Shown: piece after piece, positions 1 through 7,044 of the stretch
Layout of the letters: each line of letters begins with the position of its first letter
Numbering within the stretch: the stretch's first letter is position 1
Source: WTXA01 sp041741995
Lineage (GTDB): Bacteria; Bacillota; TC1
NCBI GenBank assembly: GCA_041741995.1
Contig: JBGSJN010000029.1
Coordinates: 1-36,734 of the forward strand
Direction: 5' to 3'
DNA: 36,734 bases
Notes under the pieces: model-generated
What the model was told of the DNA's origin: nothing
The model's database searches: none
The model's input: the letters and a program-made list of their open reading frames with translations, nothing else
Program-made: the position numbers and the translations under genes

Positions 1-1
1 T

Positions 2-625
2 CTGAATATACCAATTTCAATTATATTAGGAATATTACTTGGAGTAGTTTTTGGTTTAATATTAGTTAAACTATTTAAGAACTTTCATATTAGAGACACT
101 AGAAAAGTAATGATAATACTTGGAATAGCAATATTAATAACTGTAATAGAAAACGCCTTGAAAAATAAACTGGAAATAGCCGGACTACTTGGAGTAATGA
201 CAATTGGGTTCATAATACTGGAGAAAAGACCTGTGGTAGCTAATAGACTATCATTGAAGTTTGATAAACTTTGGGTATTTGCGGAGTTAATACTATTCGT
301 TCTAGTTGGATCACAGGTCAATATACAAGTTGCTATTCAAGCAGGTTTGAAGGGGCTTTTAATTATATTTATAGGCTTATGTGCTAGAAGTATTGGTGTA
401 TTAATATCCACGCTCGGTACAAATTTGAATTCGAAGGAAAGACTATTTTGCGTTATAGCCTATATACCTAAGGCAACAGTACAAGCTGCAATAGGAGCTA
501 TTCCCTTAGGACTTGGCCTTCCATCTGGTGAGATAATATTGGCAATAGCCGTACTATCTATATTGGTTACTGCACCACTTGGTTCTATTGCTATCAATGC
601 AACTGCAGAGAAACTATTGACATAA
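2..625 (+). CDS. Cation:proton antiporter, C-terminal part (cut by window edge)
   Basis: The reading frame is open from the first bases of the window, so the start lies upstream and only about the last 207 residues are visible. The protein is almost entirely hydrophobic helices. It contains the segment PKATVQAAIGAIPL followed by further helices, which resembles the C-terminal half of CPA1/NhaP- and Kef-type Na+ or K+/H+ exchangers of the inner membrane. In that family the protein exchanges monovalent cations for protons to control internal pH and ion balance. No C-terminal regulatory (TrkA-C-like) domain follows; the protein stops just after the last helices. The next gene has its own promoter-like site. 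The family is fairly sure; the transported ion cannot be told. Confidence 0.8.
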   Translation: MNIPISIILGILLGVVFGLILVKLFKNFHIRDTRKVMIILGIAILITVIENALKNKLEIAGLLGVMTIGFIILEKRPVVANRLSLKFDKLWVFAELILFVLVGSQVNIQVAIQAGLKGLLIIFIGLCARSIGVLISTLGTNLNSKERLFCVIAYIPKATVQAAIGAIPLGLGLPSGEIILAIAVLSILVTAPLGSIAINATAEKLLT

Positions 626-667
626 AGACAATAATGTTAAATTTCAGTATATTATACTAATTGGCTA

Positions 668-676
668 TGGTACAAT
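668..676 (+). promoter_or_regulatory. Extended -10 promoter element
   Basis: TGG followed by TACAAT, 40 bases before the signal-peptidase-like gene. No convincing -35 is visible. The same TGN-plus-hexamer form recurs before many genes in this window. Confidence 0.45.
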
Positions 677-716
677 ATACACAAATAACTAATAATAGGT
701 TGAAAGGATAAAAGTG

Positions 717-1208
717 ATGATAGGGAAAATATTTAGCGTAATTAAGTACATCATCTTAATATGTATATTAATCTATAGCCTTCTAATACTTTCATTATTT
801 ATACTACCTTTAATGAAATTTTATCCATTAAGTGTCAATAATGAAGATATGTTACCAGACTATACTGTTGGCAGCCTGGTGCTTTTGAATGAAGTTGATG
901 TAACTGAAATTTACCCTGACGATGTAGTTGCCTTTACTACTAGTGATAACGAATATAGTTATGACATTTCTAGGATTGCAAACAAAAATATTGAAAAAAG
1001 ACTTTTTGAAATTAAAGGTGATAATAATGTAGATTCTGCAAAGGAAATATCCTATGTAAGTATCTTAGGCAAGGTAGTTTATAATGTCCCTTATTTAGGA
1101 TATATAAATAATTTTATTAGTGAAACCAAAGGCAAAATCATATCCTCAACAATAATATTCGGTCTTCTAGTCGTTCCTTATCTAATAAAATTTTTATTAG
1201 ATGATTAG
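717..1208 (+). CDS. Signal peptidase I-like (S26, SipW-type) protein lacking catalytic residues
   Basis: A protein of 163 residues with a membrane helix near the N-terminus (about 5-32) and another near the C-terminus (about 140-160). Between them is a recognisable S26 fold of the SipW/ER type: an MLPDYTVGSLVLL segment, a downstream Arg-Ile segment, a KGDNN box and an ILGKV segment followed by PYLGYI. In active enzymes the residue before the Met of the first motif is the nucleophile Ser; here it is Asp44. The His (SipW type) or Lys (P type) of the second motif is Ser85. Both were checked at the codons (gat, tct). It is therefore probably a non-hydrolytic relative. Start: GTG at 714 and ATG at 717 are both possible behind AAAGGA (703-708); the ATG gives better spacing. 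It stands alone between a promoter-like element and a terminator. Its function is unknown. Confidence 0.75.
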   Translation: MIGKIFSVIKYIILICILIYSLLILSLFILPLMKFYPLSVNNEDMLPDYTVGSLVLLNEVDVTEIYPDDVVAFTTSDNEYSYDISRIANKNIEKRLFEIKGDNNVDSAKEISYVSILGKVVYNVPYLGYINNFISETKGKIISSTIIFGLLVVPYLIKFLLDD

Positions 1209-1223
1209 TACAAGATTTATTTT

Positions 1224-1261
1224 AATCACCAATTAAATTAAAATTAATTGGTGATTTTTAT
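1224..1261 (+). terminator. Rho-independent terminator
   Basis: A perfect 13-bp stem (1224-1236 with 1244-1256), a 7-base loop and a short T run. It ends the signal-peptidase-like transcript. Confidence 0.85.
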
Positions 1262-1287
1262 TCATACATTTAACAACAGATAAAATG

Positions 1288-1296
1288 TGATATAAT
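1288..1296 (+). promoter_or_regulatory. Extended -10 promoter (TGATATAAT)
   Basis: TGA plus consensus TATAAT, 32 bases before the HD-domain gene and just after the preceding terminator. The -35 is weak (a TTTAAC-like sequence at 1269). Confidence 0.6.
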
Positions 1297-1328
1297 ATGA
1301 TGAAGTTATTAGTTTTTAGGAGTAAGAT

Positions 1329-1910
1329 ATGGAAAACAAAGATAGATTTATACAAATTTACAAGGAATTGATTACTAGAGAAGGTAGTGATAAACTACTG
1401 GAATATCTAGAAAAATCTGATTTTTTTTCAGCACCAGCAAGTACTAGATTTCATGGTGCCTATCCTGGTGGTCTTGTAGAACACAGTCTAAATGTTTACG
1501 ATTGTCTCAAGGATTATATGAGTAGACCTAGAGTGGAAGAACTCTATAAAGTTGAAGCAACTGAAGAATCAATAGCCATAGTATCTTTGTTACACGATTT
1601 ATGCAAGGTTAACTGCTATAAGCTAGGAAGTAGAAATGTAAAAGGAGCAGATGGGGTTTGGCAACAAGTACCATCTTATGATTATCTTGATAACCTGCCA
1701 TATGGACATGGTGAAAAATCAGTATATATCATAAATGGGTTTTTAAGATTAAGTAGAGATGAAGCTTTTGCTATTCGTTTTCATATGGGATTCTCCGGTA
1801 TTGAAGACAAAAGAATGATTAGTGACGCAATGGAGAAATTCCCTCTTTCTTTAGCACTTGTAACTGCTGACATGGAGGCAACATTCTTTTTAGAGAAAAA
1901 TAAGAAATAA
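1329..1910 (+). CDS. HD-domain hydrolase
   Basis: A soluble protein of 193 residues with a short HD domain. The metal-binding pattern is visible as a His in the FHGAYPGG segment, a His in the VEHS segment, the HD pair in LLHDLCK, and later His residues in the YGHGEK and RFHMGF segments. HD proteins are divalent-metal phosphohydrolases acting on nucleotides or nucleic acid. This short type, beginning its domain with a HGAYPGGLVEHS-like motif, is widespread in Firmicutes and their phages and is normally annotated only as hydrolase. The start ATG has AGGAG about 8 bases upstream. It appears to be a single-gene unit, with its own extended -10 before it and a terminator after it. Substrate unknown. 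Confidence 0.8.
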   Translation: MENKDRFIQIYKELITREGSDKLLEYLEKSDFFSAPASTRFHGAYPGGLVEHSLNVYDCLKDYMSRPRVEELYKVEATEESIAIVSLLHDLCKVNCYKLGSRNVKGADGVWQQVPSYDYLDNLPYGHGEKSVYIINGFLRLSRDEAFAIRFHMGFSGIEDKRMISDAMEKFPLSLALVTADMEATFFLEKNKK

Positions 1911-1972
1911 CAAAATAGGTTTAAAAGGTATTCTTATTTAAGAAAACTTCTTTAAATAAATTTGGTCTAAAG

Positions 1973-2009
1973 CAAAGGGGTGGTTTTGAATCATTCCTTT
2001 GTTTGTTTT
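1973..2009 (+). terminator. Probable Rho-independent terminator
   Basis: A 10-bp stem with two G-U pairs (1973-1982 with 1992-2001), then a T-rich tail. It lies between the HD gene and ppa. Confidence 0.6.
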
Positions 2010-2058
2010 CATATGTTATTATGTAGATAATATGTCTAATAATGGAAGGGTGATAATA

Positions 2059-2589
2059 ATGAACATCTGGCATGATATGCCTAAGGATAGGATAAAAAGC
2101 AATGACTTTACTGCTGTCATAGAAATATCAAAAGGCAGTAAGGCCAAATATGAAATGGATAAAGAAATTGGTATGCTAAGGCTGGATAGAGTTCTATATA
2201 CCTCTACTCATTATCCTGCAAACTACGGCTTTATACCTTTGACCTATGGTTTTGATAATGATCCCTTGGATGTTCTAGTATTATGTTCTGAAGCTATAGG
2301 ACCAATGACTCTTGTAAGATGTTATCCTATAGGTGTAATTATAATGGAGGACCAAGGTTACAAGGATGAAAAAGTAATTGCAATTCCATTTGATGATCCT
2401 ATGTATAATAATTATCAAGACATTAGTGAGCTGCCTCAACACATGTCTGATGAAATGAGCCACTTCTTTACGGTATATAAAACATTAGAAGGTAAAGAAA
2501 CTGCTCTTATAGGAATTAATGGCAAGGAAGAAGCCATTAGACTGATTGATGAATGTATAGAAGGCTACAAAAAACAATATAATAAGTAG
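2059..2589 (+). CDS. ppa: Inorganic pyrophosphatase, family I
   Basis: A cytoplasmic Mg-dependent enzyme that splits pyrophosphate to phosphate and so pulls biosynthetic reactions forward. The family I signature DNDPLD is present within the YGFDNDPLDVLVL segment, preceded by YPANYGFIP and followed by a GYKDEKVIA segment, all typical of soluble family I enzymes. At 176 residues it has normal family length. The frame is open upstream to 1999, but the extra residues are unlike the family; ATG 2059 has a good GGAAGGGTG site (2044-2052) and puts the family N-terminus at the start. It stands alone between terminator-like sequences. Certain assignment. Confidence 0.95.
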   Translation: MNIWHDMPKDRIKSNDFTAVIEISKGSKAKYEMDKEIGMLRLDRVLYTSTHYPANYGFIPLTYGFDNDPLDVLVLCSEAIGPMTLVRCYPIGVIIMEDQGYKDEKVIAIPFDDPMYNNYQDISELPQHMSDEMSHFFTVYKTLEGKETALIGINGKEEAIRLIDECIEGYKKQYNK

Positions 2590-2639
2590 TTTAATATACA
2601 TAACTGATTAACATAAAAATATTCAATAATAGAATAAAG

Positions 2640-2696
2640 GCTCCTTATTGTAAAGTCCTTCAACTACTTGCTATACTTAAGGAAATGAAAAGGAGC
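2640..2696 (+). promoter_or_regulatory. Possible RBS-sequestering hairpin before the ECF S-component gene
   Basis: GCTCCTT (2640-2646) is complementary to AAGGAGC (2690-2696), which contains the Shine-Dalgarno site of the next gene. A nested 5-bp pairing, TCCTT (2656-2660) with AAGGA (2679-2683), lies inside. It could control translation. It does not match a riboswitch class I recognise, and a purine-rich SD pairs easily by chance. Confidence 0.35.
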
Positions 2697-2706
2697 TGAT
2701 TAATAA

Positions 2707-3309
2707 ATGAAAAAAATCTTAACTACAAAAACTCTCATTCTTATAGCTGTAGGGGTAGTATTTAATATCGTGCTAGCTTTACTAGGCAATACTATTGGTG
2801 GAGGTATATTATTCCTTGATACAGTTGGAACAATATTTATCGCCGCCTTTCTAGGACCAATTCCTGGAATACTTACAGGTGTTTTAACTAATCTAATAAA
2901 CGGTGTAATTATTGGACCAACAGAAATTCCATTCTTACTAGTAAATGGTGCGATTGGTCTAATTGTAGGTTTAATTGCACAAAAACAAAAGAATTTCAAT
3001 TTACCAATTGCTATAGTTGTTGGGTTGATATTATCAATTGTCGCACCATTAATCGGGACACCAATTGCTATCTTCCTATTTGGTGGCTTAACAGGCTCTG
3101 GTATGGATTTTATGGTAATATGGTTAAAAACTTCAGGTCAAAATCTATTTTCAGCAGTATTTCTTACAAAAATAGTAAACAATCTTGTTGATAAATTAGG
3201 TTCTGCTTTATTGGTATTCCTAGTATTAAAAGCACTACCATATTCGATTATCAAAGATTCAATCCTTGATAAGCTAATTGCAGAAAAATCAAATAGTAAG
3301 GGGAAATAA
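2707..3309 (+). CDS. ECF transporter S component, CD3073-like
   Basis: An integral membrane protein of 200 residues with about five or six hydrophobic helices. It carries a glycine- and proline-rich LDTVGTIFIAAFLGPIPGIL segment typical of small ECF-type substrate-binding (S) components. These bind a vitamin-like small molecule and join a shared energising module (EcfA/A'/T), which is not encoded here. Its position directly before a TudS-related desulfidase gene (1 base between stop and next start) matches the CD3073-CD3072 pair known from Clostridioides difficile. A sulfur-containing nucleobase-like substrate is a reasonable inference but not shown. The SD is AAGGAG. Family fairly certain; substrate unknown. 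Confidence 0.8.
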   Translation: MKKILTTKTLILIAVGVVFNIVLALLGNTIGGGILFLDTVGTIFIAAFLGPIPGILTGVLTNLINGVIIGPTEIPFLLVNGAIGLIVGLIAQKQKNFNLPIAIVVGLILSIVAPLIGTPIAIFLFGGLTGSGMDFMVIWLKTSGQNLFSAVFLTKIVNNLVDKLGSALLVFLVLKALPYSIIKDSILDKLIAEKSNSKGK

Positions 3310-3310
3310 A

Positions 3311-3829
3311 TTGCCTAAAATCGCCTTTATAAGTCATTGTTTATTAAATAACCTGTCAAAAGTTGAAGCCTTTGAAAACAAAAATAAAGTTCTGATAAAA
3401 TATCTTCTAGACCATGATGTAGAACTTATACAAATGCCGTGTCCTGAATTCACTTTATATGGAGGACGACGGTTTGGTCAAGTTAAGGAACAATATGATA
3501 CACCATTCTTTAGAAAACATTGCTCCATGCTTATTGAACCTTTGATTCAGCAAATGGAGGAATACAAAAGAAATGGACACCATATATTAGGCGTCTTTGG
3601 AATAAAAGGTAGCCCAAGTTGTGGGTACATCCATACTGTCTCAGGTCCAAAATGGTCTGGAGAAATTAAAGACAATACAACGGAGTTATTAAAAGATGTT
3701 AAACTAATTGAAGGATCAGGGGTTTTTATGGAGGAACTATTGAAAAAACTACCTGATGATATTTTGATTATTGAAGTTGATGAGGGTAACATTGAGGCAA
3801 CAATAAAGCAGTGCCAAGAAATAATATAA
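3311..3829 (+). CDS. TudS-related putative desulfidase (DUF523-like, CD3072-type)
   Basis: A protein of 172 residues in the DUF523/TudS group, iron-sulfur enzymes of which TudS removes sulfur from thiouracil. Three cysteines sit in the expected places for a [4Fe-4S] cluster: Cys10 (ISHCLLN), Cys44 (MPCPE) and Cys104 (GSPSCGY). The frame is open from an ATG at 3278 inside the preceding gene. However, the TTG at 3311 has AAGGGG seven bases upstream and makes the protein begin LPKIAFISHC as in the family, so I chose it. It is translationally coupled to the ECF S component, which suggests that the imported compound is the one desulfurated. The substrate is inferred only. Confidence 0.82.
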   Translation: MPKIAFISHCLLNNLSKVEAFENKNKVLIKYLLDHDVELIQMPCPEFTLYGGRRFGQVKEQYDTPFFRKHCSMLIEPLIQQMEEYKRNGHHILGVFGIKGSPSCGYIHTVSGPKWSGEIKDNTTELLKDVKLIEGSGVFMEELLKKLPDDILIIEVDEGNIEATIKQCQEII

Positions 3830-3852
3830 ACTTAGTAGTATATAAAATACAA

Positions 3853-3883
3853 AAACAGATATGTGAAGCATGTCTGTTTTTTT
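3853..3883 (+). terminator. Rho-independent terminator
   Basis: An 11-bp stem with one G-U pair (3853-3863 with 3869-3879), a 5-base loop and a run of seven T. It ends the ECF S component/desulfidase unit. Confidence 0.85.
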
Positions 3884-3898
3884 ATGTAAAATTAAGTA

Positions 3899-3926
3899 TT
3901 GCATATAGACTAATATATGGTAGAAT
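3899..3926 (+). promoter_or_regulatory. Promoter of the APC permease gene
   Basis: TTGCAT, a 16-base spacer and TAGAAT preceded by TGG (extended -10). It implies a leader of about 170 bases before the permease ATG at 4104. I recognise no T-box or riboswitch motif in that leader. Confidence 0.5.
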
Positions 3927-4103
3927 TATATAAAATGTACATTATTTACCTGATACTCTATATTAAAAAACAGCAGCAACAATTTGGTATTTTTGTCTTG
4001 GAATTTTTTGTCTTTGATGGTTGTGAAACATCGGGATATGAAGTTGTAAAGACGATTATAAATGGACGGTATAGACCAAATTTATTTGAGAAAGGTGAAA
4101 AAA

Positions 4104-5486
4104 ATGGAACAAGGATTAACAAAAAAATACGGCCTATTTACAGCAATCGCCATGGTTGTTGGAATCGTAATCGGTAGCGGTGTTTTCTTCAAGGCAGAGA
4201 AAATACTAGTAGCAACCGGAGGAGATCTACCACTAGGTATTTTAGGATGGATTATCGGTGGTATTATCATGATGGCATGTGCCTATACTTTTGCTATTAT
4301 GGCAACTAGATATGAGTACGTAAACGGTGTAGTTGACTATGCTGAAGCAACACTAGGAAAGAATTACGCATATTATGTTGGTTGGTTTATGGCACTTATT
4401 TATTATCCTACTCTAACCTCAGTGTTAGCTTGGGTATCAGCTAGATTCGTAGGAGTACTATTAGGCTGGGATATTGTCGGAGCGCAAACAATGGTATTAG
4501 CAGGATTTTTCCTAGTAGCTAGTTATGCTTTAAACGCACTATCACCAGTACTAGCTGGAAAATTCCAAGTATCAGCAACTGTAATCAAATTGATTCCATT
4601 GTCATTAATGGCAATCATTGGAACAATTGTTGGATTAACAAACGGAATGACAGTAACAAACTTTACTACAGTAGTAGAAAACGTAGACCCACTAAAAGGC
4701 CTATTTACAGCAGTAGTTGCAACAGCATTCGCTTATGAAGGCTGGATTATTGCAACAAGTATCAATGCTGAATTAAGAGAATCAAAGAAGAATCTACCAA
4801 AAGCATTAGTTTTAGGATCATTCATTGTAATTACAGTATATATCCTATACTACATCGGACTTGCTGGAGCGGTAACAAATGAAGTAATGATGGCTGGCGG
4901 ACAAGATGGTGCAAAAATTGCCTTCTCTACAATCTTCACAAACGTTGGAGGCACTTTATTATTCGTATTCATTATCATTTCTTGCTTAGGAACATTGAAT
5001 GGCCTAATGCTAGGTTGCGTAAGAGGAATGTACTCTATCGCAGCTAGAAATGAAGGACCTAAAGTAGAAGCTATGAGTCAAATAGACAAAGCAACAAACA
5101 TCCCAAGCAACTCAGCTATTTTTGGCTTGCTTCTAAGTGCTGTATGGTTAGTGTATTTCTATGGTGCTAATCTTACAGATCCTTGGTTTGGTGGATTTGG
5201 AGTTTTCAACTTCAACTTTGACTCATCAGAAATTCCTATTGTAACAATTTATGCTTTATACATTCCAATATTTGTTGCAATGATAATAAAAGAAAAAGAT
5301 CTTACAGCCTGGAAACGTTTTATTGTTCCGATAATAGCTGTTTTTGGATGTTTATTCATGGTAGTAGCAGCATACTACTCACATGGTATGGAAAAAATAC
5401 TTGGTTATCTTTTAATATTTGCAGTTATCATGATAATTGGTGTTGCGGTAAAAGGCGGCAAAGGAAAAGAACTTTTCAAAAAATAG
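4104..5486 (+). CDS. APC-family amino acid permease
   Basis: A 460-residue membrane transporter of the amino acid-polyamine-organocation superfamily with about 12 hydrophobic helices. The first helix carries the family's substrate-site glycine pattern GSGVFF, and a later helix has AFAYEGWIIAT, the helix-6 segment of the fold. APC members move amino acids by H+ or Na+ coupling or by exchange. The specificity cannot be read from sequence. The ATG at 4104 has AAAGGTG at good spacing and places the first helix normally; an ATG at 4062 would add 14 unlikely residues. The gene is a single unit with its own promoter and a strong terminator. Its codon choice is more uniform (many gca, aca, gta, cta) than its neighbours, which may mean high expression. 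Confidence 0.88.
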   Translation: MEQGLTKKYGLFTAIAMVVGIVIGSGVFFKAEKILVATGGDLPLGILGWIIGGIIMMACAYTFAIMATRYEYVNGVVDYAEATLGKNYAYYVGWFMALIYYPTLTSVLAWVSARFVGVLLGWDIVGAQTMVLAGFFLVASYALNALSPVLAGKFQVSATVIKLIPLSLMAIIGTIVGLTNGMTVTNFTTVVENVDPLKGLFTAVVATAFAYEGWIIATSINAELRESKKNLPKALVLGSFIVITVYILYYIGLAGAVTNEVMMAGGQDGAKIAFSTIFTNVGGTLLFVFIIISCLGTLNGLMLGCVRGMYSIAARNEGPKVEAMSQIDKATNIPSNSAIFGLLLSAVWLVYFYGANLTDPWFGGFGVFNFNFDSSEIPIVTIYALYIPIFVAMIIKEKDLTAWKRFIVPIIAVFGCLFMVVAAYYSHGMEKILGYLLIFAVIMIIGVAVKGGKGKELFKK

Positions 5487-5509
5487 TTTAAATAAAATTT
5501 AATAATTAT

Positions 5510-5550
5510 AAGTACACCTCGGATATTAACATTCGAGGTGTACTTTTTTT
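5510..5550 (+). terminator. Strong Rho-independent terminator
   Basis: A perfect 12-bp stem (5510-5521 with 5534-5545), a 12-base loop and a run of seven T. It ends the APC permease transcript. Confidence 0.92.
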
Positions 5551-5556
5551 AGTCTA

Positions 5557-5565
5557 TGATATAAT
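5557..5565 (+). promoter_or_regulatory. Extended -10 promoter (TGATATAAT)
   Basis: TGA plus TATAAT, 32 bases before tilS and immediately after the preceding terminator. Confidence 0.55.
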
Positions 5566-5597
5566 TATAATTGAATGCTTAAGAAAGTGTGTGTGCA

Positions 5598-6974
5598 ATG
5601 GAAGAACAGTTTTTAAAAAATATAAATGAAAAAACAGATATCAGACCTGGTGATAGAATATTAATAGCTGTCTCAGGTGGAATGGATTCTGTCCTTCTTT
5701 TATACTTATTTAATAAGTATAAGGAAGAAATTGGAATAGAAATAGAAGCAGCACACATAAACCACATGTTAAGATCAAAAGAAAGCGACAAGGACCAACA
5801 ACTAGTAAAGAAACTATGTAGTGACTGGTCTATCCCTTTCCATACTATAAATATAGATGTTAAAAAAATATCCAAAACCAATAAATGGTCAATCGAAGAA
5901 GGAGCTAGAAAACTCAGATATGAGTATTTAAATTCTCTTAAAGAGCAATATTTTTTCAGAAAAATAGCTGTAGCCCATCATCACAAGGACCAAGCAGAAA
6001 CGATACTAATGCATCTAATAAGAGGCACAGGGGCTGAAGGTCTTAGAGGTATGTTCATAGATAAGAACAATATTGTAAGACCTCTACTTAATATCACTAG
6101 AGAGGATATAGAAAAAAAAGTAAATGAACTGGGACTAGAATATAGAACTGATAAAAGTAATCTGCAAACTAGGCATGCAAGAAATAAAATAAGAATAAAG
6201 TTACTACCAATATTAAAGAAATATAATCCGCAAATAGAAAATAATTTGGTCAAAACAGGCGAAATAGTAAAAGAAGACAATAACTATATAGAAACAGAAG
6301 TGAACAGATACTATCATAAATGTATTGATCTTAAAGATCAATACATAATCATCAATGAAAAGATTAAAGAACTACATCTGGCTATTAGAAGAAGATTGCT
6401 AATAAAAGCCTATAAGGAACTAAGCCATATGTACTTAGAATATAAATTCGTAGAGCAAGCTGATGAATATATAAAAAAAGAACAAAATAAGCAAAATAGA
6501 AAACTTGGACTACCAAATGGAATAAATCTATATAGAAATAAAGAAGGTCTTATATTAGATATTAGGAAAAAAACTATTGGACATCAATCTCAAGAGCTTT
6601 TAATTAAAAAACCAGGACTATATGAATTTGCAGATAAAAAGTTAAATTTGGAAGTCATTAATGAACTGCCTGGAAAAGATATCTATATAAAAAGAGATTC
6701 TTCTGAAGGTTATGTAGATTTTGATAAATTAAACTGGCCCTTAGTGGTCAGAAATAGAAAAGCTGGTGATTTATTTTTTGTTATAGGTGACAAGGGTGAA
6801 AGAAAGTTGAAAAAACTATTCATTGACCGAGGTATAGAAGCAGGAATTAGAGATGAATTACCTTTGATTGTATCCCGAGATGATAAATTAGTATTCATAC
6901 CTGGTGTAGGAATTAGTGATTTATTTAAAATTGATGATAATACTGTAACAATTTTGCACTTTTCTTATAGATAA
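5598..6974 (+). CDS. tilS: tRNA(Ile)-lysidine synthase
   Basis: An essential enzyme that changes C34 of the CAU-anticodon tRNA-Ile to lysidine, using ATP and lysine, so that it reads AUA. The N-terminal PP-loop ATPase has SGGMDS at residues 26-31 and the following AHINHMLR segment; AVAHHHKDQAETILMHLIRG is also typical. Middle and C-terminal domains follow, giving 458 residues, the usual length in Firmicutes. GTG 5589 is an alternative start, but ATG 5598 with AAGAAAG upstream (5581-5587) is preferred. It is followed by ftsH, which is the classic neighbour, but the hpt gene often found between them is absent. The heavy AUA codon use of this DNA fits a need for this enzyme. Confidence 0.95.
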   Translation: MEEQFLKNINEKTDIRPGDRILIAVSGGMDSVLLLYLFNKYKEEIGIEIEAAHINHMLRSKESDKDQQLVKKLCSDWSIPFHTINIDVKKISKTNKWSIEEGARKLRYEYLNSLKEQYFFRKIAVAHHHKDQAETILMHLIRGTGAEGLRGMFIDKNNIVRPLLNITREDIEKKVNELGLEYRTDKSNLQTRHARNKIRIKLLPILKKYNPQIENNLVKTGEIVKEDNNYIETEVNRYYHKCIDLKDQYIIINEKIKELHLAIRRRLLIKAYKELSHMYLEYKFVEQADEYIKKEQNKQNRKLGLPNGINLYRNKEGLILDIRKKTIGHQSQELLIKKPGLYEFADKKLNLEVINELPGKDIYIKRDSSEGYVDFDKLNWPLVVRNRKAGDLFFVIGDKGERKLKKLFIDRGIEAGIRDELPLIVSRDDKLVFIPGVGISDLFKIDDNTVTILHFSYR

Positions 6975-6996
6975 AATTGTAATGAAAATTCAGATA

Positions 6997-7005
6997 TGTT
7001 AAAAT
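6997..7005 (+). promoter_or_regulatory. Extended -10 promoter (TGTTAAAAT)
   Basis: TGT plus TAAAAT, 39 bases before the ftsH start. It could give ftsH-ndk-fhs a transcript separate from tilS. Confidence 0.45.
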
Positions 7006-7044
7006 GATAAAAGCAGTTCTATGCGCTGTAAAGGAGATAAAGAT

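Noticed and set aside
3917..4177. An 86-residue open frame before the APC permease
   Set aside because: It overlaps the permease start out of frame, has no usable SD and no family pattern; it lies in the permease leader.
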